This document shows, piece after piece, positions 15,600-22,776 of a stretch of DNA of 34,717 bases (position 1 is its first letter; the number at the start of each line of letters is the position of its first letter). Made by a program: the position numbers and the translations under genes. Under the pieces are notes generated by a model that did no database searches, was not told where the DNA came from, and saw only the letters and a program-made list of their open reading frames with translations. The stretch comes from Paraburkholderia fungorum (GTDB taxonomy: Bacteria; Pseudomonadota; Gammaproteobacteria; Burkholderiales; Burkholderiaceae). The stretch covers positions 1-34,717 of the forward strand of contig NZ_MCAS01000048.1 in NCBI RefSeq assembly GCF_003610895.1, read 5' to 3'.

Positions 15600-16733
15600 T
15601 CACGGCAGCGTGGCGAGCCGCGCACGCAGGGCGGCATAAAAACCGTCCGCGTCGACTTCGGTGATCCAGGTCGCGTTCGGCTTGCGGCCACTGTGCCCGC
15701 TCCAGTCCACCACGGTTTCACCGAGCGTCCATTCGCCGACGGTCTCGATCATCACATTGACTTCGCGGCCCTTGAAGAGCGACGGGTCGATCAGGTAGCC
15801 GGTCGCGCAAGGGTCGTACATGGGCGCTTCCTCGATGCCGCGGCGTCCCTTCTGATACGCAACTTCTGCGGCCATGATGTCGGCGGCCATCGTGCCGCAG
15901 CGATTGCCGAGCGCGCGAATCGGCGCGATCCGTGCCGGCGTGATGGGCGCTTTCACGGCGACGTCGCGCGGCAGCACGACGATCGGCACGCCGCTCGCAA
16001 ACACCACTTGCGCGGCCTGCGGGTCGACGTAGATATTGAATTCGGCGGCGGGCGTGATGTTGCCGCGTTCGAAGAAAGCGCCGCCCATCAGCACGATTTC
16101 GCGGATGCCGTCGCGGATCTCCGGTGCTTCGATGAGCGCGCTGGCGAGGTTGGTCAACGGTCCGATGGCGCACAGCGTCACGCTATGGGGCGGCGCCGCT
16201 CGCAAGGTGTCGATCAGAAAGGCCACCGCGTGTTGCGGCGCGAGGGGGGCGAGCGGTTCGTGCAGCGGCACGCCGTCGAGACCGGTCTTGCCATGCACAT
16301 TGGCGGCCGTGATCAGTTCGCGCGTGAGCGGTCGCGGGCAGCCCGCGTACACCGGCAGCGACTGCGTGTACCCGGCCCAGTCGCGCACGATGCGGGCATT
16401 GCGTTCGGTGAGATTGAGCGGCACGTTGCCCGCAACCGTCGTGATAGCGCGCACGTCGAGCCGGTCGCTCGCCCCGAGGGCGAACATGATGGCAATCGCG
16501 TCGTCCTGACCGGGATCGCAATCGATGATCACGCTGTGGCGCGTGCCGCTTTGCAAGGCGCCGGTGCCCGACGAGGACGTGCCGCTTGCCGCGTTGGCGG
16601 CGCTAGTACTCCCCGCGGCACCGCCTGACGCCGCGCTTGCAAAGAGCGGCCACGCCGAGGCGCCCGCCGCCAGTCCCATAGCCGTGCGCAGAAACGCACG
16701 CCGTTCTTGTGCCGGATCGAAAGAGGTCGTCAT
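15600..16733 (-). CDS. Tat-exported periplasmic nucleoside hydrolase (IUNH family)
   Basis: A 377-residue N-ribohydrolase that splits nucleosides into base and ribose. The N terminus carries a twin-arginine signal (ERRAFLRTAMGLAAGASAWP from residue 10), so it should be exported folded to the periplasm. A Gly/Ser/Ala linker follows to about residue 62. The calcium-binding core motif DCDPGQDDA is at 71-79, and the EFN...YVDP ribose-binding segment is at 231-239. The usual catalytic histidine motif HDP is YDP here (Tyr306-Asp307). The ATG at 16733 follows the porin stop (16736-16738) by two bases, so the two genes are very probably translationally coupled. The family is certain; whether it prefers purine or pyrimidine nucleosides is not. 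Confidence 0.9.
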   Translation of the reverse strand: MTTSFDPAQERRAFLRTAMGLAAGASAWPLFASAASGGAAGSTSAANAASGTSSSGTGALQSGTRHSVIIDCDPGQDDAIAIMFALGASDRLDVRAITTVAGNVPLNLTERNARIVRDWAGYTQSLPVYAGCPRPLTRELITAANVHGKTGLDGVPLHEPLAPLAPQHAVAFLIDTLRAAPPHSVTLCAIGPLTNLASALIEAPEIRDGIREIVLMGGAFFERGNITPAAEFNIYVDPQAAQVVFASGVPIVVLPRDVAVKAPITPARIAPIRALGNRCGTMAADIMAAEVAYQKGRRGIEEAPMYDPCATGYLIDPSLFKGREVNVMIETVGEWTLGETVVDWSGHSGRKPNATWITEVDADGFYAALRARLATLP

Positions 16734-16735
16734 GG

Positions 16736-17845
16736 TCAGAATACGTGGCGCATGCCGACCGTCGCGATCATCTGACGTATGCCGGTGGATTGAGCGTAGG
16801 CAAAAATCTGCGCGTGTTGCGCGTCGCCGGCGGCTTGCTGCGCGATCACCGTCAGCGCGACGTCGGTCCGTTTCGAGAGGAAATAGTCGGCTTGCAGATT
16901 GACCTGATGCCATTTGGGGCTCGTGTTGATCACATCGTATTTGCCGTCGGTGAACGCATACGCTGCGCCGAGAATGAACGCGGGGCTCACGTGATAGTTC
17001 AGGTTCAGGTTGTAGTTCTGCAAATGCAGATGCGAACCGTCGAGATAATCGTAGCGGACATCGGTGAAAAGCGCTGCAAATTGCGCGGGGCCAACCGTAT
17101 AGAAGCCGCCCGTGCCGAAGATGCGCTGCTTGCTCGCATACGCGGCCGGATGCAGTGCGCTCTTCGCGAAGATCAGCAGCGAGGACGCGTAGTCGTTCGA
17201 AATCGCGCCATCCGGATTGGTCGCGCTGAACGGGTTGTTGTATTGCGCGTAAACCACGCTCCATTTCAGCGGTCCGTTTTCGTAACCGGCGCCGAAGCTG
17301 TACGCGTTGTTGTTGGCAAAGCCGGTGGCATTGCTGAAACCATATTCGGCCGTGGCTTTCAGGCCGCGATAGTCGGGTGTCACGTACTTCACCGCATTCT
17401 GCACGCGAATGTCGTTATAGCCGTTGTCGTTGTCGCCGATATTCACGCCGTTGCTCGCGATGATCACGGGGCCGACGTAGTCGTGCACCGTGTCGTACTG
17501 ACGGCCGAAGGTCAACGTACCGAATTTCTTGCTGGAGAGCCCGACGAACGCTTGCCGGCCGAACTCGCGGCCGTTTTGCGACGCGGTGCCGGTCATGACG
17601 TTAAAGCCGTTTTCAAGCTGGAAAATCGCGGTGGTGCCGCCGCCCAGATCTTCGATGCCCTTCAGGCCCCAGCGCGGATTCTGGTTGGTCCCCGACAGTG
17701 CCTGCCACGCGTTCTTGCCGCCCTGATTGGTCGCATAGCCGACGCCCGCCGAAATCAGGCCGTACAGCGTCACGCTGCTTTGCGCATGGGCGGCGCTGGA
17801 AAGCGCGCCGGCGATCGCGAGAGGGGCGAACTTGAGTAGTTTCAT
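16736..17845 (-). CDS. Gram-negative trimeric porin (OmpC-like, Burkholderia type)
   Basis: A 369-residue outer-membrane porin. The signal peptide is MKLLKFAPLAIAGALSSAAH plus A, cut before QSSVTLYGLI, the usual start of mature beta-proteobacterial porins. Further signatures are SRWG-like NPRWGLKGIEDLGGGTTAIF, FGRQAFVGLSSKKFGTLTFG (about 95-115), alternating beta-strand patterns throughout and a terminal phenylalanine (MRHVF) for BAM insertion. The ATG at 17845 is chosen because it begins the signal peptide. It is the first gene of a two-gene operon with the periplasmic nucleoside hydrolase, so it may favour nucleoside uptake. That role is inferred from context only. An AT-rich dyad lies upstream at 17923-17950. 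Confidence 0.92.
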   Translation of the reverse strand: MKLLKFAPLAIAGALSSAAHAQSSVTLYGLISAGVGYATNQGGKNAWQALSGTNQNPRWGLKGIEDLGGGTTAIFQLENGFNVMTGTASQNGREFGRQAFVGLSSKKFGTLTFGRQYDTVHDYVGPVIIASNGVNIGDNDNGYNDIRVQNAVKYVTPDYRGLKATAEYGFSNATGFANNNAYSFGAGYENGPLKWSVVYAQYNNPFSATNPDGAISNDYASSLLIFAKSALHPAAYASKQRIFGTGGFYTVGPAQFAALFTDVRYDYLDGSHLHLQNYNLNLNYHVSPAFILGAAYAFTDGKYDVINTSPKWHQVNLQADYFLSKRTDVALTVIAQQAAGDAQHAQIFAYAQSTGIRQMIATVGMRHVF

Positions 17846-17922
17846 CGTGGTCCAGTAGCGGGAAAGGAGGGCGCCGAGCACACGGCGCATTCGAACTGGG
17901 CTCGACTATACGAACTCGTCGG

Positions 17923-17960
17923 CTATAAAAATAATGTTGTTTTTTTATAGTTCTATAAAA
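17923..17960. promoter_or_regulatory. AT-rich dyad upstream of the porin-hydrolase operon
   Basis: CTATAAAAA (17923-17931) and TTTTTATAG (17942-17950) form a perfect 9-bp inverted repeat with a 10-base spacer. A third CTATAAAA follows at 17953-17960. This very AT-rich block stands out in GC-rich DNA and lies about 80 bases before the porin start and 135 bases before the reductase gene on the other strand. It is a candidate regulator-binding or UP-like element. Confidence 0.45.
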
Positions 17961-18095
17961 TAAATCTATTCAATCAGGCTAACGCCGACCACGGGCGCTG
18001 CCAGGGTGAGCGTCCTTGTCGCCTGTAATGGCATCGTTGCCGGGCCCCGGTCGATTCTGTATGGTGGGTTATCGATCTACCCAACGAGATATTCC

Positions 18096-19145
18096 ATGAC
18101 GACCGCCACAGACCCGCTTGCGCTTCCGATTCGCTCCGATGTGCTGATCGTGGGCGCGGGCCCCGTGGGCCTCTTTGCCGCGTTCGAAGCGGGTGTGATT
18201 GGCCTGTCGTGCCAGATCGTCGATGCGCTCGACAAGGTCGGCGGACAATGCACGGAGCTCTATCCGGACAAGCCGATTTACGATATTCCCGCGATTCCGT
18301 CATGTACCGCGCGCGAACTGGTCGAGCGTTTGCTGGTGCAATGCAAGCCGTTCGATGTACCGATCCATCTCGAGCAACGGGTCGAGTCGGTCGAGCAGCG
18401 CGACGACGGGCGCTGGACTGTGCATACCAATCGCGGCCTCGTATTCGACGTGGCGGCCATTCTGCTTGCCGCCGGCAATGGTGCGTTCGTGCCGCAAAAA
18501 CTGGCGCTGGCCGAAGCCGTGCCGCTGGAGTCGCGCCAGGTGCACTACAGCGTGCAACGTCTCGCCGATTTCGCCGGCAAGACGGTGGTGGTGGCCGGCG
18601 GCGGCGATTCCGCGCTCGACTGGGCGTTGGCTTTGCGCGAGGTCGCGCGGCGCGTGACGCTGGTGCATCGCCGCAACGGATTCAGCGCGGCGAATTCGAG
18701 CGTCGAGTCGATGCGGCGGGCCGTCGAGGCAGGGGAGATGGACTTTGTCGTCGGCGCGATTGCGGGGCTCAACGTCGAGGGCGACGCGTTGAAATCGATC
18801 GCGCTGCGCCATATCGAAGGCGAAACGCAGCTCGATACCGAGCAGCTCGTGGTGCTGTACGGCCTCGTCGCCGATCTCGGGCCGATCGCGCAATGGAATC
18901 TGTCGATTCACGGCGGCCGCGTCGATGTGGATACATCCAACTATGAAAGCTCGCGGCCCGGCATTTTCGCGGTCGGCGACATCGCCAACTATCCGAACAA
19001 GCAGAAGCTGATTCTGTCCGGTTTTCATGAGGCGTCGTTGGCGCTACGCAAGGCCTACGCATACGCGTATCCGGAGAAGAAGCGGGTGCACGTCCATTCC
19101 AGTTATGACGCCAAGCTGGCGGAAAAGGTGGGAGCAGCGGTCTGA
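18096..19145 (+). CDS. Ferredoxin--NADP(+) reductase, thioredoxin-reductase-like type
   Basis: A 349-residue FAD enzyme moving electrons between NADPH and ferredoxin/flavodoxin in the cytoplasm. The N-terminal FAD motif is GAGPVG (20-25), followed by DKVGGQCTELYPDKPIYDIP (46-65), typical of this group. The NADPH motif is GGGDSA (168-173). A late FAD segment reads FAVGDIANYPNKQKLILSGF. The CxxC pair of true thioredoxin reductases is absent. The ATG at 18096 has a GAGAT ribosome site eight bases upstream; an in-frame start 30 codons earlier lacks homologous character. It is a single gene between the porin operon and marR. No physiological link to the efflux genes is evident. Confidence 0.9.
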   Translation: MTTATDPLALPIRSDVLIVGAGPVGLFAAFEAGVIGLSCQIVDALDKVGGQCTELYPDKPIYDIPAIPSCTARELVERLLVQCKPFDVPIHLEQRVESVEQRDDGRWTVHTNRGLVFDVAAILLAAGNGAFVPQKLALAEAVPLESRQVHYSVQRLADFAGKTVVVAGGGDSALDWALALREVARRVTLVHRRNGFSAANSSVESMRRAVEAGEMDFVVGAIAGLNVEGDALKSIALRHIEGETQLDTEQLVVLYGLVADLGPIAQWNLSIHGGRVDVDTSNYESSRPGIFAVGDIANYPNKQKLILSGFHEASLALRKAYAYAYPEKKRVHVHSSYDAKLAEKVGAAV

Positions 19146-19272
19146 CAGACGGCTGCACGGTCCAGCCGGCGCGGCCGGCGGCGTTGCGCGCTGCGCGCTG
19201 CGCTCAGCGAGCATCGGCTACGCGTAGCGGATTCGTCTGCAGATTCCTCGCTTCCGTCATACGTCCATAAAT

Positions 19273-19282
19273 CTGACATCAG
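19273..19282. promoter_or_regulatory. Additional MarR-type dyad upstream of marR
   Basis: CTGACATCAG (CTGA-CA-TCAG), embedded in AATCTGACATCAG, resembles the operators at 19301-19318 and 19839-19854. It lies 12 bases before the -35 box of the marR promoter and may be an auxiliary site. Confidence 0.4.
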
Positions 19283-19293
19283 CAAATTTATTG

Positions 19294-19322
19294 TTGACAG
19301 TATCTGACTTCGCAGATATATT
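19294..19322 (+). promoter_or_regulatory. marR promoter with operator in the spacer
   Basis: A near-consensus sigma-70 promoter: TTGACA (19294-19299), 17-base spacer, TATATT (19317-19322). The spacer carries the dyad TATCTG (19301-19306)/CAGATA (19313-19318). A bound repressor would sit exactly between the -35 and -10 boxes, as expected for MarR autorepression. Confidence 0.8.
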
Positions 19323-19347
19323 GATCTTAACCAACGCGGAGCCATCC

Positions 19348-19785
19348 ATGGACCATTACACGCCAGAGAGTTTCAACGTCACGCAGAGCGTGGGGTTCGC
19401 CATCAACAAGGCGCGCAACGTGCTGATTACGGAAATGGATGCGGCGCTCAAAGAGCTGGATATCACCAGCCAGCAAATGGGCATCCTGTTGTCGCTGAAT
19501 CGCGGCATTGCGGCCACGCCGTTCGAGCTATCCAAATTGCTCGGTATCGACACGGGTTTGATGACACGCATGCTGGACAAGCTTGAAACCAAAGGTTTGC
19601 TGGAACGTTCGCGCAGCATTGAAGACCGGCGCGTCGTCAATCTGAAGCTGACGAAGGAGGGTGACAAGGTTGCCGCGCATCTTCCGCAGATTGTTCCGGT
19701 GGTATTGAACGGGCGGTTGAAGCGATTCACCAGAACCGAATTCGAGGAGTTGCTGCGCCTGCTGAACAAGTTTCTCGAAGACTAG
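19348..19785 (+). CDS. MarR-family transcriptional repressor of the efflux operon
   Basis: A 145-residue MarR protein. It has the helical dimerisation ends and a central winged helix-turn-helix (about residues 48-100): TPFELSKLLGIDTGLMTRML, then the wing with DRR (SRSIEDRRVVNLKLTKEG). The ATG at 19348 is used, since the in-frame start at 19291 lies upstream of the promoter. A GCGGAG ribosome site precedes it by seven bases. MarR repressors are dimers that release DNA on binding phenolic or drug-like ligands. Operators of the same TATCTGAC type occur before this gene, before the outer membrane factor gene and before the pump gene, which indicates that it controls the whole locus. Confidence 0.92.
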   Translation: MDHYTPESFNVTQSVGFAINKARNVLITEMDAALKELDITSQQMGILLSLNRGIAATPFELSKLLGIDTGLMTRMLDKLETKGLLERSRSIEDRRVVNLKLTKEGDKVAAHLPQIVPVVLNGRLKRFTRTEFEELLRLLNKFLED

Positions 19786-19804
19786 CAAGCGACGAGGCAA
19801 AGAC

Positions 19805-19831
19805 GCTGCGCAGGAGTGCAGCCATTTTTTT
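19805..19831 (+). terminator. Weak terminator-like hairpin after marR
   Basis: A 5-bp stem GCTGC (19805-19809)/GCAGC (19818-19822) with an 8-base loop, followed two bases later by seven T (19825-19831). The stem is short, so termination would be partial. It separates marR from the outer membrane factor gene. Confidence 0.35.
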
Positions 19832-19838
19832 AATCTAA

Positions 19839-19854
19839 TATCTGACAGGTCAGA
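19839..19854. promoter_or_regulatory. MarR operator before the outer membrane factor gene
   Basis: TATCTGACAGGTCAGA contains the perfect dyad TCTGAC-AG-GTCAGA (19841-19854), three bases before the ATG at 19857. It covers the ribosome-site region and follows a possible -10 box TAATAT (19836-19841). It shares TATCTGAC with the marR promoter operator. Confidence 0.7.
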
Positions 19855-19856
19855 AA

Positions 19857-21377
19857 ATGATGTCACAGTTAAATCGGCAGGCAGCCGGGTCGCGAGTCGC
19901 GAAGGTCGGCGTGACGGTGATCTTCGCGGCGGTGCTGTCGGCTTGCGCTAACTACGCAGGCATCTCGAGCGACAAGCAGATGGCACAGCCGCAGGCGTAC
20001 GCGACTCAGCAAAGCATTCCCACGGATCACGGCCATTGGCCCGCCGCCAACTGGGCCGATCAATTCGGTGACGCGCAACTGCAGGCCTTGCTGGTCGAAG
20101 CGCTGAAGGGCAATCCGTCGGTCGAACAGGCACGGGCGCGGGTTGCCGCGGCCGCCGCGTATAGCGACACGGCGAAGGCCAGCACGATGCCTCAAGTCGG
20201 CGCCACCTATTCGTTTACGCGCCAGCAGTATTCGGGTACAGCGCTGGTGCCGCCGCCGTATGGCGGGTCATGGCAATCGGAGAACCAGGGCTTGTTGTCA
20301 GCCTCCTACGATCTGGACTTGTGGGGCAAGAATCGCGAAGCACTCAAAGCCTCGCTGTCTCAACTGCAGGCGAGCGAGGCGGATGCCGAAGTCGTGAGGT
20401 TGTCGCTGAGCTCGGCAATGGCGCGGGCCTATAACCAGCTCGCCCGTCTGTACGCGTTGCGCGACATCGCGCAACAGGAGATCACGCAACGCGAGCAGAT
20501 CGACCGCATCACCGCCGGCCGCATCGCTACCGGTCTCGATACGGAGGTCGAGCGCAAGACGGCGCAAGCGAACCTCGCCACCAGCCGCGCCAGCCTGGCT
20601 TCGCTCGATGGCGCCATCCTCACCACGCGCTATCAACTGGCTGCATTGCTCGGCGCCGGTCCAGACCGTGGCCTCACGATTGCGCGGCCGACGCTCGGGA
20701 TCGGCGACGAAGTCCGTTTGCCGGACAACCTGCCCGCCGATCTGGTGAGCCGCCGCCCGGACCTGGTCGCCGCCAGATGGCGCGTCGACGCGCTCACGCA
20801 CGACGTGAAGGAAGCCAAGGCCGAGTTCTATCCCGACATCAACCTGAGCGCCGCGATAGGTCTCGATGCCTTCGGCTTTGGCCGTTTCCTCACCGCGGCG
20901 AGCCGCACGGCATCCGCCGGTCCCGCGATCCATCTGCCGATCTTCGATGGCGGTCAGTTGCGCGCGCAGTTGAAGGGGCGCTATGCCGACTTCGACTATG
21001 CCGTCGCGACCTACAACCAGACGCTCGTCACCGCGCTCTCCGAAGTCGCGACCCAACTCGCGCAAATCCGTTCGACCGACGCGCAACTCGGCGACGCACA
21101 GGCTGCGCAAGACGCCGCGCGCGGTGCCGATCAGCTGGCGCTCACGCAATACAAGGCCGGTCTTGCGAATCAACTGACGGTACTGAATGCCGACACCACG
21201 GCGCTCGCCGCCGACCAGCAGGTCGCGAATCTGAAGATGAACCGCCGCGATCAGCAGATCGCGCTGGCTGCGGCGCTTGGCGGTGGCTATACCGATAGCG
21301 CTGAATCGAACCCACACGGCAGCGCGGCAGCATCAGCCGTTTCTGTGCAAACCAACCCCGTCGTCGCCGCCCGCTAA
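19857..21377 (+). CDS. Outer membrane efflux lipoprotein (NodT/OprM family)
   Basis: A 506-residue TolC-like channel that would form the outer-membrane duct of the pump. The lipoprotein signal has a lipobox LSAC, with the lipidated cysteine at 30. Two OEP repeats follow, with the long helical hairpins visible as Ala/Gln/Leu-rich heptad stretches (ALLVEALKGNPSVEQARARV, and about residue 140 onward). The conserved segments YDLDLWGKNREALKAS and LPADLVSRRPDLVAARWRV mark the NodT subfamily. Two adjacent ATG codons are possible starts. It sits between marR and the adaptor gene, with a MarR operator just upstream. The C-terminal tail is Ser/Ala-rich and probably disordered. Confidence 0.92.
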   Translation: MMSQLNRQAAGSRVAKVGVTVIFAAVLSACANYAGISSDKQMAQPQAYATQQSIPTDHGHWPAANWADQFGDAQLQALLVEALKGNPSVEQARARVAAAAAYSDTAKASTMPQVGATYSFTRQQYSGTALVPPPYGGSWQSENQGLLSASYDLDLWGKNREALKASLSQLQASEADAEVVRLSLSSAMARAYNQLARLYALRDIAQQEITQREQIDRITAGRIATGLDTEVERKTAQANLATSRASLASLDGAILTTRYQLAALLGAGPDRGLTIARPTLGIGDEVRLPDNLPADLVSRRPDLVAARWRVDALTHDVKEAKAEFYPDINLSAAIGLDAFGFGRFLTAASRTASAGPAIHLPIFDGGQLRAQLKGRYADFDYAVATYNQTLVTALSEVATQLAQIRSTDAQLGDAQAAQDAARGADQLALTQYKAGLANQLTVLNADTTALAADQQVANLKMNRRDQQIALAAALGGGYTDSAESNPHGSAAASAVSVQTNPVVAAR

Positions 21378-21418
21378 GGCGCCATCGCGACGCTTTGTTT
21401 TCTGTCAGGAGCCTCAAA

Positions 21419-22696
21419 ATGAGCGACACGATCCATGCCGACCGCACGACGGCCGACGCAGACCAACCACAGCAAGTGCAGCAACCGCAGCAACCGCCGC
21501 AAGTGCAGCAACCGCAGCCGCCGGCGAGGCGCAAGCTGCTGCTCGCCTTGCTGGCCGCCACGGTCGTGGTGGCCGGCGCGGGCTACGGCGCCTACTACGT
21601 CACGAACGGCCAATACTATCAATCGACCGACGATGCCTACGTCAGCGGCAACCTCGTTCAACTGACGCCGCAGGTGAGCGGCACCGTGGTGGCGGTGAAC
21701 GCCGACGACACGCAGATCATCAAGCAGGGCGCGCCGCTCGTGTCGCTCGATAACGCCGACGCGAAAGTCGCGCTAACGGATGCCGAAGCGACGCTCGGCC
21801 AGACCGTGAGGCAAGTCAGCGGCCTCTACGTGGACAACGATTTCTATGCGGCGACTGTCGCGCAACGTCAGTCCGATCTCGCGCGCGCCGAAGACGATCT
21901 CAAGCGACGCGAGGCCGTTGCGCAAACGGGCGCGGTGTCCGGTGAGGACATTGCCCATGCGCACGACGCCGTCAGTTCCGCTCAGGCTGCGCTGGATGCC
22001 GCGCGTCAGCAGGCGGAGGCCAATCATGCGCTGACCGACCGTACGTCGATCGAACAGCATCCGAACGTGCTGGCCGCCGCATCGAAAGTGCGCGAAGCCT
22101 ACCTGAACTACGCGCGCGACACCTTGCCCGCGCCGGTGACGGGCTATGTGGCGCGCCGCTCGGTGCAGGTCGGTCAACGGGTGGCGCCAGGCACGCCGTT
22201 GATGGCGATCGTGCCGCTCGACGGCGTGTGGGTCGATGCGAACTTCAAGGAAGGCCAGTTGAGGCACATGCGCATCGGCCAGCCGGTCACGCTGACAGCC
22301 GACGTGTACGGTTCGGGCGTCAAGTATCACGGTCGCGTGCTGGGTTTCTCGGCGGGCACGGGGGCCGCCTTTGCCGTATTGCCCGCGCAGAACGCGACCG
22401 GCAACTGGATCAAGGTCGTACAGCGCCTCCCGGTGCGAATCCAGCTCGACCAGAGCGAACTGAACGCGCATCCATTGCGGATCGGACTGTCGATGCAAGT
22501 CGACGTTCAGACGCGCGATCAGTCGGGCTCCCAACTGGGCGCGGCCGTCGACACCCGTTATCGCACGGACGTATTCGCCGAATATGGCGCCAACGCTGAC
22601 GCCGAAATTGCACGGATCATTGCGCAGAACATGCCGTTGACACGTGCGCTGGCATCAGGCGCCACGCAAAAGAACGCAGCACGGAAGGCCGGTTGA
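21419..22696 (+). CDS. HlyD/EmrA-type membrane fusion adaptor
   Basis: A 425-residue periplasmic adaptor anchored by one helix (about residues 39-61). It links the inner-membrane pump and outer-membrane channel. Before the helix is a Gln/Pro-rich stretch (residues 16-35) made of repeated QQPQ-type units, with repeats also visible in the DNA near 21463-21520. After it comes the EmrA hallmark STDDAYVSGNLVQLTPQVSG (69-88), a helical hairpin, and the second lipoyl/barrel part (APVTGYVARRSVQVGQRVAP; VWVDANFKEGQLRHMRIGQP). The ATG at 21419 has a CAGGAG ribosome site. A longer in-frame start eight codons earlier overlaps no better site. Only 41 bases follow the channel gene stop, so the two are co-transcribed. 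Confidence 0.92.
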   Translation: MSDTIHADRTTADADQPQQVQQPQQPPQVQQPQPPARRKLLLALLAATVVVAGAGYGAYYVTNGQYYQSTDDAYVSGNLVQLTPQVSGTVVAVNADDTQIIKQGAPLVSLDNADAKVALTDAEATLGQTVRQVSGLYVDNDFYAATVAQRQSDLARAEDDLKRREAVAQTGAVSGEDIAHAHDAVSSAQAALDAARQQAEANHALTDRTSIEQHPNVLAAASKVREAYLNYARDTLPAPVTGYVARRSVQVGQRVAPGTPLMAIVPLDGVWVDANFKEGQLRHMRIGQPVTLTADVYGSGVKYHGRVLGFSAGTGAAFAVLPAQNATGNWIKVVQRLPVRIQLDQSELNAHPLRIGLSMQVDVQTRDQSGSQLGAAVDTRYRTDVFAEYGANADAEIARIIAQNMPLTRALASGATQKNAARKAG

Positions 22697-22736
22697 ACGG
22701 GCGATCTATCGACGCTCAATTTTTTTGCCCAATTAA

Positions 22737-22755
22737 CTGATAAGTCAGATATCTG
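22737..22755. promoter_or_regulatory. MarR-type operator before the EmrB pump gene
   Basis: Two overlapping dyads: CTGA-TAAG-TCAG (22737-22748) and CAGATATCTG (22746-22755). They contain GTCAGATA (22744-22751), the reverse complement of TATCTGAC. The site is in the 80-base gap between the adaptor and pump genes, so the pump may have its own repressible promoter. Confidence 0.65.
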
Positions 22756-22776
22756 TGTCCTTCGACAGGTGATGAA

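Noticed and set aside
15600..17264. Nucleoside hydrolase as a 554-residue protein starting at 17264
   Set aside because: The extra N-terminal part is antisense-like sequence overlapping the porin gene in another frame; the Tat signal beginning at 16733 marks the true start.
18096..19145. Thioredoxin reductase
   Set aside because: The overall fold matches, but the redox CxxC motif is absent; it fits the ferredoxin/flavodoxin-NADP reductase group.
21400..21418. A further MarR operator before the adaptor gene (TCTGTCAGGAG)
   Set aside because: It only partly resembles TCTGACAGG and is explained by the CAGGAG ribosome site.
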